Source: Priapulus caudatus | Taxonomy: Eukaryota > Priapulida > Priapulimorpha > Priapulimorphida > Priapulidae | DNA: 29,145 bases | Direction: 5' to 3' | Assembly (NCBI RefSeq): GCF_000485595.1 | Contig: NW_014578540.1 | Span: forward strand, 38,318 to 67,462 | In this document: one piece after another, positions 20,103 through 28,285 of the stretch | Layout: every line of letters starts with the position of its first letter | How positions within the stretch are numbered: position 1 is the first letter of the stretch | Position numbers and translations under genes: made by a program | The notes under the pieces: model-generated | What the model was told of the DNA's origin: nothing | Seen by the model: the letters and a program-made list of their open reading frames with translations, nothing else | The model's database searches: none

Positions 20103-20149
20103 TCTCCCTCTCTCTCGTTCTTCCTCTCTCTTCCTCGCAAGGAAGCGAG

Positions 20150-20480
20150 CATACCCCTTGTCTCTATTTTGCTGGCTCGACCAGCGAAGTCTAGCGCAAC
20201 GAAGCGAACATATTCGTCGTCTCGATTTCGCTTGCCGGAGCAACGAAGTCCAGCGAAGTCCAGCGCAACGAAGCGAACATATCCCAGTCTTAATTTTGCT
20301 TGCTCGACCAGCGAAGTCCAGCGAAGTCCAGCAAAGTCCAGCGAAGTCCAGCGCAACAAAGTGAACATACCCCACTCTCTATGTTGCTTGCTTGACCAGC
20401 GAAATCCAGCGAAGTCCAGTGAAACGAAGCGAACATGCCTCCGCTTTGTATTTCGTGTGCTTGACCAGCGAAGTCTCTCG
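20150..20480 (-). repeat. Inverted array of the ~60-bp minisatellite family
   Basis: Units contain GCTCGACCAGCGAAGTCCAG and GCAACGAAGCGAACATA, the reverse complement of the variant at 11205-11380. The GCGAAGTCCA sub-unit (10 bases) is itself repeated two to four times per copy. About five units. Frames open on both strands are artefacts. Confidence 0.9.
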
Positions 20481-20901
20481 ATGCACTAGCAGATGGTGAT
20501 CTGATGTGGAAACGATGCAGAGACATATAGATGCAGGATAATATTATAACTCAAATAGCCTACATTTAATGTAGACTCAATTAGTCTGCATTTGTGTTTT
20601 TATTCGTTGACACATCGCCGTGTATGGCTGTGTAGGATTCGCGTATTACTCCTACATGAAAAACCGGCCATCGCACGAGTTGAACACTGTAGTATTCTGC
20701 TATTACACGATGACTGCTCTCATTGTTATGTTCAACAGTTGGATGGGCTCTTGGAATAAACATGGCTGACCAGCAAGATTAAGAAATATATTTTGTCGTG
20801 TATATTTCCTAAGTGGTTAAATCCATAATCATCATGAGTTATTACAAACACAGTCGCCACTCTGCTTCACGATGACAGTTCACTTGTTTGCGCACTTGCA
20901 G

Positions 20902-20995
20902 CAACGGCATTTGCAGCAAAGCGGCCAACAGGGGGAGCGACCGCGGCCGGCGAAGGATAGTAGCGAGAAGTACCGCGAGGAGGCGATGGGAACAG
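20902..20995 (+). CDS. WASF: WAVE/SCAR exon (basic region after the WAVE homology domain)
   Basis: Bounded by the acceptor CTTGCAG (AG at 20900-20901) and a consensus donor ACAG|GTAAGG at 20995/20996. It reads in frame from its first base for 31 codons, ending KYREEAMGT, and leaves one base (phase 1). Joined to the next exon this gives REEAMGTEFINN. Known WAVE proteins have a Lys/Glu-rich segment followed by an MGxEF motif at the equivalent place, just after the WAVE homology domain. The first part (Gln/Gly/Arg-rich) is not conserved. The exons encoding the WAVE homology domain are not visible upstream in the window. Assignment rests on the matching phase, splice signals and position, so it is moderate. 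Confidence 0.6.
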
Positions 20996-21522
20996 GTAAG
21001 GGACAGACGAAAATGTGATGATAATGACGGATTCGGTTTTCCCGATACTGTAAAATCCTTTTTTTTCGTGGGGTTCTAATTTTCGTGGATTTCGTGGGTC
21101 CACGAATCCACGAATTTATGTACCCAACGAAATATTATATGTACGTCAATTGCCGGTTCCGGAGTGGAGATTATAAACAATGGTCTAGATTTGTAATGAT
21201 GATTATGTATGACTTGAGAGATGCGTAATGATTTAAAACCTTTTGGTGAATAAATGAACGAGTAAATAAGAGAACACACCCTCTCTCTGTGTGTGCCTTG
21301 TGCAGTTTATTAGTAATACGCCATATTTTTCGCGTACATATATTTTCGCGAATTCAGACATGTCGGACAATTTCGCGAGTGGTTTATTTCGCGGTCGGTA
21401 AATTATGAATTATTCGGTATTATTCGGTATGAATTATTCGCGTGTTGTTATTTTCGCGGTCGGTGATGCATTCGCGAAATTTGCGAAAATTAAACCACCA
21501 CGAAATATACAGTTATACAGTA

Positions 21523-21940
<418 letters not shown>

Positions 21941-22076
21941 AGTTCATCAATAATTATGCAGCGAGTAATGTGGTCGTGAGTCCGGGCCACGCCCCGCCCG
22001 CCTACGAACCACACAAGCAGCGGCCCAACAGCCTAGAGCTGGACAACCACGGTGGACCCTACTCCACCTACCCAGG
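21941..22076 (+). CDS. WASF: WAVE/SCAR exon (linker before the proline-rich region)
   Basis: The acceptor TTTCAG ends at 21940 and the donor GG|GTGAGT is at 22076/22077. The exon starts with AG, which completes the phase-1 codon of the preceding exon to give Glu. It reads EFINNYAASNVVVSPGHAPP, continues through a KQRPNSLEL segment and ends in GPYSTYP plus two bases (phase 2). The MGxEF join and a VVSPxHxPP-like segment recall the WAVE linker before the proline-rich stretch. Its last ~55 bases plus the donor are the founder of the tandem repeat at 22021-22620. The exon joined next is unknown because the following module lacks a clear acceptor. Confidence 0.6.
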
Positions 22077-22620
22077 GTGAGTGTGAGATAAGGAGGAAGG
22101 GAAGGAGGGAGGGAGGGGAGGAGGTAGGGAGATAGGGAGGGAGGGCAGGAGCGAGTGGCTCAACAGCCTAGAGCTGGACAACCACGGTGGACCCTACTCC
22201 ACCTACCCAGGGTGAGTGTGAGGGAACCAGGAAGGGAAGGGAGGAGGGGAGAAGGGAGGGAGGGATGGAGGGAGGGGAGGAGCGAGTAGCCCAACAGCCT
22301 AGAGCTAGACAACTACGATGGACCCTACTCCATCTACCCAGGGTGAGTGATGGAGCAAGGGGAGGGAATGGAAGGAGGGAGGGGAAGTAGGGATGAAGGG
22401 AGGGGAGGAGGAGAAGAGCGAGTAGCCCAACAGCCTAGAACTAGACCACTACGGTGGACCCTACTCCACCTACCCAGGGTGAGTGTGAGGGAAGGAGGGA
22501 GGGAGGGAGGAGGGGAAGAGGGAGGGAGGGATGGAGGGAGGGGAGGAGCGAGTGGCCCAACAGCTTAGAGCTGGACAGCCACGGTGGACCCTACTCCACC
22601 TACCCATGCGTGAGTGCGTG
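22021..22620 (+). repeat. ~133-bp tandem repeat of an exon 3' end, splice donor and purine-rich intron start
   Basis: The segment CAACAGCCTAGAGCTGGACA...ACCTACCCAG|GGTGAGTG followed by GGGA/GGA-rich sequence starts at 22026, 22161, 22292, 22428 and 22558 (spacing 135, 131, 136, 130). Copies 2-5 keep a GTGAGT donor (copy 5 altered to CCATGCGTGAGT) but have no pyrimidine-rich acceptor before them, so only copy 1 is a normal exon end. The GA-rich portions contain GGGAGGGAGGGAGGGG runs with G-quadruplex potential. Confidence 0.93.
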
Positions 22621-22745
22621 CCTGTGTGTGTGTGAGTGCGTGCGTGAGTGCGTGCGTGTTCGACTGAGTGAGTGCCTGTGTGACTGAGTGAGTGCGTGTA
22701 TGACTGAGTGAGTGTGTGTATGACTGAGTGAGCGAGTGAGCTCTC
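22607..22745 (+). repeat. GTGAGTGCGTGTG-type short tandem repeat
   Basis: Degenerate units such as GACTGAGTGAGTGCGTGT repeated through an intron, beginning right after the fifth copy of the donor-containing repeat. Confidence 0.85.
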
Positions 22746-23013
22746 GTGTCATTGTTGCGCGTGGGTTTCGCGCGTCTATAAGGCCACAATTAAAAAAAAT
22801 CTTTGTTTGCCCTCACCCGACCCAGGCTGAAAAGTTTGGGTAGGTAGGTCGGTTTTTTTAGGGCGGGGGTCTTTTTTTATAAATTCAGCATGGAGTCTAC
22901 ATGCTCGGGTGTGCTGGTGTGGAGATACCTTTCATATTGAATGTTTGTTTTGCTTGGTACATGTAATGTATTGCCTACAGATTTATATAATGTACAGTGA
23001 TACAATTTGTTAA

Positions 23014-23161
23014 AAAAGAAGAAAAAGAGAAATATCAATACCCGCTGCCAAAACGCCGAACCGAGCTGAGGACCCGAAGGCAGGGCATTCGGCCGAGAAG
23101 AAGCCGGTGGCGCCACCTGTGTCGGATCCGGGAAGAGACCTGATGCATGCGATCCGATCAG
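23014..23161 (+). pseudogene. WASF: 5'-truncated WH2/linker exon copy (module 0)
   Basis: From 23041 the sequence matches the 3' third of the exon copies downstream: PAAKTPNRAEDPKAGHSAEK, then PVAPPVSDPGRDLMHAIRSG, the first half of a WH2 motif, and a donor CAG|GTGAAT at 23161/23162 in phase 1. Upstream of 23041 homology stops abruptly. The frame runs back only to a stop at 23011 and no convincing acceptor is present. It may be a truncated copy that is spliced poorly, or the edge of a rearrangement or assembly join. If included, its WH2 half would join the following exon in frame. Confidence 0.6.
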
Positions 23162-23165
23162 GTGA

Positions 23166-23710
23166 ATGATGGAGAGGGAGGGGGAGGGGAGGGTGGGAGG
23201 GAGAGAGGGAGGGGTAAAGTGTGGGAGAGGGAGAGGGAGGGGGAGGAGGAGTGTAGGAGGAAAGGGGGGAGGGAGAGAGGGAGAGGGAAGGGGAAAAGCA
23301 GTGGGAGAGGGAGAGGGATGGGTAGAGCGTAGGAGAGCGGAGGAGGGAGAGGGAGAGCGAGATGAGAGAGGGAGAGGGAGAGGGAGAGGGAGAGAGAATG
23401 GAGGGGTTAAAGTGTGGGAGAGGGAGAGGGAGGGAGAGGGAGGGAGAGAGGGAGAGGGACGGGGAGAGCGAGGAAGGGGTAAAGCGTGGAGAGCAGAGAG
23501 GAAGCAGGGTACGGAGAGCGGCGAGGGAAGGAGAGAAGGAGGGGGTAAAGTGTGGAGAGCGGATGAGCCGTTGGGGAGAGAGCAGGGGCGAGGGGAGGGG
23601 GGGCGAGATAGAGAGAAAGGGGGAGAGAGGGGTAAAAGCGTGGAGAGAGAGGCGCAGGGGAGAGGGAAAGGGGCAGAGCGTGCGGAGGGGCAGGGAAAGA
23701 CAGGGCGTGC
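23166..23710 (+). repeat. GA-rich polypurine tract at an intron start
   Basis: About 540 nearly pure purines on the plus strand, made of GGGAGAGGGAGAGG-type units. The same kind of tract opens the introns at 24417-24640 and 26236-26400 and fills 25062-25290. It can form triplex or G-quadruplex structures and is complementary to the pyrimidine tract at 21523-21940. Confidence 0.92.
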
Positions 23711-24035
23711 GCATGTTGAAATTATAAATACCAAAAAGGAAACATTTCGCATACGATAGCTTTTGCTTATCGAAACCACTAACTTCTTTAAATTTTAATG
23801 CCCTCCGGGAAGGAGACCGCAATAATTTTAAGATTTATTTTCAGTTTGTTACAATCGTTGCAATTTGCTATAGTTATATACTCAGCCTTTGGAATGCGCA
23901 CGTGTACATATTTGCATGTAACTTGTAACTAATATTTTTTTACAAGTTATTAATATTTTTATTTTTAATATTTTATACTTTCGCAGTGTAAATTAATAAA
24001 TATTATTGTTATTAATTGAATTGTTATTGTTGCAG

Positions 24036-24416
24036 GCATTCAGCTGAAGAAGACAGAGGATAAGGGAGTGAAGGAGGCTGAGAAGAACCTTGGAGGGTAC
24101 GCTCCCGCGGTCTCGCCACCAGCGCTCGCCACCGTCCGACCGACCCACGCCGTGCTGCCCACGCGACCCGCCGCCGCGGCGGCCCCCGATCGTCGCCGAA
24201 GTGCCCCCGCCCGCCGCGTGCGCCCTCCCGCCCCCTCCCCCGCCCCCAGAGCGAAACCTGCGGGTTCCCCGGGGTTTCCTCCGCCACCGCTGCCTCCCGC
24301 TGTCGATACGCCGAAGGAAGCTGAGGCACCGAAGGCGGGGCACTCGGCCAAGAAGAAGCCGGCAGCGCCACCTGTGTCGGATCCGAGAAGTGACCTGGTG
24401 CATGCGATCCGATTCG
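24036..24416 (+). CDS. WASF: WAVE/SCAR WH2-linker-WH2 exon, module 1
   Basis: Acceptor GTTGCAG ends at 24035; donor CG|GTGAGT at 24416/24417. Length 381 (127 codons), phase 1 at both ends, so it can be added or lost without a frameshift. It starts with GIQLKKTEDKG, the C-terminal half of a WH2 motif with the classic LKKT actin-binding core. Next come KEAEKNLGG, a Pro/Ala/Arg-rich linker and a short polyproline stretch (FPPPPLPP). It ends with KPAAPPVSDPRSDLVHAIRF, the N-terminal WH2 helix as in the WAVE SDARSxLLxAIRxG motif. Part of the linker (about 24175-24240) is read in a different frame from module 3. Predicted role: binding actin monomers within the VCA region of the WAVE regulatory complex at the membrane. 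Confidence 0.85.
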
Positions 24417-24640
24417 GTGAGTGACGGGGGAGGGAAGGGGAGGGGAGAGTGGAAGGGAAGGGCGGAAGAAGAGAGGGACAGGGCGGGGTAAAGCGTGTGA
24501 GAGGGAGAGGGAGGGGAAGAGGGAGAGGGAGGGGGAGAGGAAGAGGGAGAGGGAGGGGGAGAGGAAGAGGGAGAGGGAGGGAGAGAGGGTGAGAAGGAGG
24601 GAGGAAAGGGGAGAACGTGGAAGGGAGGGAAGAAGGGCGT
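24417..24640 (+). repeat. GA-rich polypurine tract at the start of the module 1 intron
   Basis: GGGAGAGGGAGAGGAAGAGG-type sequence follows the donor directly. The intron then continues with a conserved segment (AGCTTTTGCTTATCGAAACC, GCCCTCCGGGAAGGAGACCG, CAGCCTTTGGAATGCGCACG) shared with the other module introns. It has an N at 24725. Confidence 0.9.
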
Positions 24641-24959
24641 GCGCATGTTGGAATTACAAGTACCAAAAAAGCAACAATTTCAGATACGATAGCTTTTGCT
24701 TATCGAAACCACACAAAAAAAATCNTTTTTTTAACTTCAATGCCCTCCGGGAAGGAGACCGCAATAATATTAGGGTCTATTTTACAGTGTTGCAATTTGC
24801 TATAGTTATATACTCAGCCTTTGGAATGCGCACGTGTACATATTTGCATGTAACTTCAGTATTTTTATGTACTTTAATATTTTTATTTTTAATATTTTAT
24901 ACTTTCGCAGTATAAATTAATAAATATTATTGTTATTAATTGAATTGTTGTTGTTGCAG

Positions 24960-25058
24960 GTATTCAGCTGAAGAAGACGGGGGATAAGAGAGTGAAGGAG
25001 GCTGAGAAGAACCTGGGAGGGTCCGCTCCCGCGGTCTCGCCACCAGCGCTCGCGACCA
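24960..25058 (+). CDS. WASF: WAVE/SCAR WH2-linker exon, module 2, cut off by an assembly gap
   Basis: The acceptor TTGCAG ends at 24959. The exon starts GIQLKKTGDKRVKEAEKNLG, continues GSAPAVSPPALA and matches modules 1 and 3 closely up to 25058. The N at 25059 is followed directly by intron-type GA-rich sequence, so the proline-rich linker, the next WH2 N-terminal half and the donor are absent. The simplest explanation is a gap placed where two similar repeats were joined. A true deletion is the alternative, in which case the exon would have no donor and would run into a stop (TAA immediately after the N in one frame). Confidence 0.75.
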
Positions 25059-25061
25059 NTA

Positions 25062-25290
25062 AAGTGTGGGAGAGGGAGAGGGAGGGGGAGAGTGAGGGGA
25101 GGGGAGAGGGGAGGTAGAAAGGGAGAGGGAGGGGGAGGGAGGGGTAAAGCGTGGGAGAGGGAGAGGGAGGGGAGAGAGGGAGAGGGAGGGAGAGAGGGAG
25201 GGGTAAAGTGTGGGAGAGGGAGAGGGAGAGGGAGGGGGAGAGGGAGAGGAAGGGCGAGGGAGAGAGGGAGAGGGAGGGGTGTGGGAGAGG
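25062..25290 (+). repeat. GA-rich polypurine tract after the assembly gap
   Basis: GGGAGAGGGAGAGGGAGGGG units as in the other module introns, here joined directly to a coding fragment by the N at 25059. Confidence 0.9.
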
Positions 25291-25668
25291 GAGAGACTTG
25301 TAATTTCAACATGCGCACGCCCTTGTTCGCTCCCTCCCACGCTCTCCCCTTTCCTACCTCCTTCCCACTACCAAAAAGGCAACATTTCGCATACGATAGC
25401 TTTTGCTTTTCGAAACCCACAAAACAAAAGAACTTCAATGGCCTCCGGGACGGAGACCGCAATAATTTTAGGATGTATTTTACAGTGTTGCAATCTGCTA
25501 TTGTTATACTCAGCCTTTGGAATGCGCATGTATACATATTTGAAAGTAACTTCAGTATTTTTATGTACTTTTTTATAATTTATTGATATTTTTATTTTTA
25601 ATATTTTATACTTTCGCAGTATAAATTAATAAATATTATTGTTATTAATTGAATTGTTGTTGTTGCAG

Positions 25669-26235
25669 GCATTCAGCTGAAGAAGACGGGGTATAAGGGA
25701 GCGAAGGAGACTGAGAAGAACCTGGGAGGGCCCGCTTCCGGGGTCTCGCCACCAGCGCTCGCCACCGTCCGACCGACCCACGCTGTGCTGCTCACCCGAC
25801 CCGCCGCGGCGGCGGCCCAGCAGCGACCCGCCCCCGCGGTCAAACCGCCCGTGCTCGCCACCGGGGGGCGTCGCGAGACGCCGACGCCAGATAGCACGGG
25901 TAGCAGCGTGAAGCTGCCGCCGCCGACCCCGCCGCCGGAGAAGCAGGACGCGCCCGAAAACGACAAGATGTCGTCGTACTCGCCGACCCAGCCCCCGATC
26001 GTCGCCGACGTGCCCCCGCTCCCCGCGTGCAACCCTCCATCAACGCCCCCGCCCCCGCCCCCGCCCCCGCCGCTCCCCGGTGCAAAACCTGCGGGTTCTT
26101 CGGGGCTTCCTCCGCCGCCGCCTCCCGCTGTCGATACGCCGAAGAGAACTGAGGCGCCGAAGGCGCCCGAGAAGAAGCCGGCAGCGCCACCTGTGTCGGC
26201 TCCGAGAAGTGACCTACTGCATGCGATTCGATTAG
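25669..26235 (+). CDS. WASF: WAVE/SCAR WH2-linker-WH2 exon, module 3
   Basis: Acceptor GTTGCAG ends at 25668; donor TTAG|GTGAGT at 26235/26236. Length 567 (189 codons), phase 1 at both ends. It begins GIQLKKTGYKGAKETEKNLG. The proline-rich linker is longest here: KLPPPTPPPEKQDAPENDK, YSPTQPPIVADVPPLPA, an (P)9 run before LPGAKPAGSS and a second PPPPPP run, the profilin- and SH3-binding type of sequence known in WAVE proteins. It ends KKPAAPPVSAPRSDLLHAIR, giving the closest match to the WAVE WH2 helix. This is probably the ancestral-type exon, since it is the longest and keeps a consistent linker frame. It splices in frame to the terminal CA exon. Confidence 0.88.
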
Positions 26236-26400
26236 GTGAGTGACGGGCAGGGAGGGGGAGGGAAGGGTGGGAGGGAAGGGGGGAGGGAGAGAGGGAGGGG
26301 GAGAGAGTGAGGGGTAAAGCGTGGGAGAGGGAGTGGGAGAGGGAGAGGGAGGGAGAGAGGGTGGGAAGGAGGGAGGAAAGGGGAGAGCGTGGAAGGGATG
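26236..26400 (+). repeat. GA-rich polypurine tract at the start of the last intron
   Basis: Same GGGAGAGGGAG composition as the other module introns. The intron is only about 300 bases long and has an N at 26437, after which the conserved intron middle seen in sister copies is missing. Confidence 0.9.
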
Positions 26401-26538
26401 TAAGAAAGATGTGTGCATGTTGAAATTACAAGTACCNTTTTATATACTTTTATTAATATTTTTATTTTTAATATTTTATACTTTCGCAGTATAAATCAAT
26501 AAATATTATTGTTAATAATTGAATTGTCATTGTTGCAG

Positions 26539-26738
26539 GCATTCAGCTGAAGAAGACGGGAGATAAGGGAGTGAAGGAGACTGAGAAGAACCTGGGAGGC
26601 TCCATTGACGTCACGTCGATCCTTGCCCGCCGCATCGCAGTCGAGTATTCCGACTCCGACTCCGACTCCGACTCCGACTCCAGCGAGAGCGAGTACGACG
26701 ACAACGAGTGGGACGACAACGGCGACGACGACAAGTGA
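26539..26738 (+). CDS. WASF: WAVE/SCAR terminal exon: WH2 end plus central and acidic (CA) domain
   Basis: The acceptor GTTGCAG ends at 26538, and the stop TGA is at 26736-26738. It reads GIQLKKTGDKGVKETEKNLG, then SIDVTSILARRIAVEYSDSD, a (SD)n run, then SSESEYDDNEWDDNGDDDK. The central segment closely matches the vertebrate WAVE consensus DVATILSRRIAVEYSDSE, and the acidic tail with its single Trp is the known Arp2/3 contact. This identifies the gene family with high confidence. Together with the preceding WH2 halves it forms the VCA module that activates Arp2/3. The tail after the Trp is longer than in vertebrate WAVE proteins (NGDDDK), and the (SD)n run is expanded by a GACTCC repeat. Confidence 0.95.
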
Positions 26739-26742
26739 ACGC

Positions 26743-26859
26743 CTCGCTCGTCGCATCGCTGTGGAGTATTCCGACTCCGACTCCGACTCCGACTCCGACT
26801 CCAGCGAGAGCGAGTACGATGACAGCGAGTGGGACGACGACGGCGACGACGACAAGTGA
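26743..26859 (+). pseudogene. WASF: Second copy of the CA-domain coding segment after the stop codon
   Basis: Starting five bases after the terminal stop, the sequence again encodes LARRIAVEYSDSD, the (SD)n run and SESEYDDSEWDDDGDDDK plus a TGA at the end, but in a frame shifted by one relative to the gene. It lacks the WH2 part and an acceptor. The conserved Arg-Arg-Ile-Ala-Val-Glu-Tyr and Trp codons are intact, so the duplication is recent or constrained. As it stands it is 3' UTR sequence. Confidence 0.85.
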
Positions 26860-27435
26860 ACGCTTGTGCGAATACGACGATGACGGCGACGACGACAAGT
26901 GAACGCTGGAGCGAATACGACGATGAGGGCGACGACAAGTGAACGCTGGCGTGAGTACGACGATGACGGCGACGACGACAAGTGAACGCTGGATCGAATA
27001 CGACGATGACGGCGACGACAAGTGAACGCTGGAGTGAGTACGACGATGACGGCGACGACGACAAGTGAACGCTGGATCGAATACGACGATGACGGCGACG
27101 ACAAGTGAACGCTGGAGTGAGTACGACGATGACGGCGACAATGACGGCGACGATGACGGCAACGATGACGGCAACGATGACAAGTGCACGCTGGGGCGAA
27201 TACGACGATGACGGCGACGGTGACGGCGACGATGACGGCACCGATGACAAGTGAACGCTGGAACGAATACGACGACGACGGCGACGCCGACAAGTGAACG
27301 CTGGTGCAAGTACGACGACGGCAACGACAAGTGAACGCTGGTGCAAGTACGACGACGACGACGGCAACGACAAGTGAACGCCACTTGCTGATTCCAATAT
27401 GACGACAGCAAGTGGAACGACAATGACGAGTGTTT
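26860..27435 (+). repeat. Minisatellite grown from the acidic-tail/stop-codon sequence
   Basis: About a dozen units of 36-42 bases of the type GAATACGACGATGACGGCGA followed by CGACAAGTGAACGCTGG. In one frame each encodes EYDDDGDDDK then a stop, the end of the WAVE acidic tail. Around 27125-27260 the GACGGCGACGAT sub-unit is expanded. The array ends in a more diverged YDDSKWNDNDE-encoding copy at 27398-27430, in the third forward frame. Confidence 0.92.
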
Positions 27436-27776
27436 GAGCGCCATCTGCTGGCACACATGGGTGGTGGCGCCACCCATGCAACGACGACGCGCGTCTTTTA
27501 CTCGATCGACTTCATTAACCGCGTGATCGACGATCGTAATTAAAGGAATTAATTTTTTATTAATGAAATAACCATCGTTTAGAGTGGAGTATAATTAGTG
27601 GTTAACGAGCGGTGTATGATGGGTGGATTGAGGATGCGTGGTGGGGAGTGAGAGGGTAGTGATTAGGTCAAAGGTTCGTGATTTACATCGTTAAGGCCGT
27701 TCATCGTTAATTTATTTAATCTTGTTAGGATCCGCTTTTTAATCGTCTGCATACGAGGGTAAAAATTAAAATATTT

Positions 27777-27838
27777 AATAAACCTTTTTTTTTAAATATA
27801 ATTGTGCAAGTCGTCCCAAAATTCGGTTGTGAAATAAA
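27777..27838 (+). other. Candidate polyadenylation signals of the WAVE gene
   Basis: AATAAA occurs at 27777-27782 and again at 27833-27838. The second is followed within 30 bases by the T-rich GTTTTTGTTTTGC (27866 onward), as expected for a cleavage site. This would give a 3' UTR of about 1.1 kb containing the post-stop repeats. Confidence 0.5.
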
Positions 27839-27927
27839 GAACAGTTGACCTATGCGTAAAATCGCGTTTTTGTTTTGCTTTATTTTTCTTTAGACTAGTA
27901 ATTGTAGACAACTGCTCGCTATAAGGT

Positions 27928-28285
27928 CGGCCGAAGATCTTGGCTCGCAACGGGAACCAGCGACGCGAGCGCCACATGCAAAATTAGTATGTGAGAAGTT
28001 GACGGGATGCTGCAACCAAAGTAAAGTTTTACGTCAGATGATTAAATAATTTCATCGGATCTCTTAATCTAATCGGACTTATTAGCATCAATTTAAGTCG
28101 GGTTTTATCATGATCATCTCTCGCGGCAAAGTACCCTTCCCCATTTTAAGAGTGTACTATCGTCCGAAGAAACTTATCTTGGCTAGCAGAAGCAACCAGC
28201 GACGCCCACTCTATTCCATGTACGTTTGCATAGGTGGAGAATTGTGGCGGGATGCTGCAGCGAAAGTTAATCTTTTAGATAAAAT
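27928..28285 (+). repeat. Diverged direct duplication of ~120 bp
   Basis: Segments beginning CCGAAG...CTTGGCT near 27928 and 28161 share AACCAGCGACGC, a CATG segment and GCGGGATGCTGCAGCGAAAG-like sequence in the same order, with many differences and indels. No coding potential is evident. Confidence 0.65.

Noticed and set aside
22877-25537. Pro/Ser/Leu-rich minus-strand frames of 200-300 residues
   Set aside because: They are the complement of the GA-rich introns and of the WAVE proline-rich exons. The plus strand has conserved domains and splice sites.
26496-27481. Minus-strand frames up to 325 residues rich in Arg, His, Ser and Val
   Set aside because: They are antisense to the acidic GAC/GAT repeat array, open for compositional reasons. 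The plus strand holds the WAVE CA domain.
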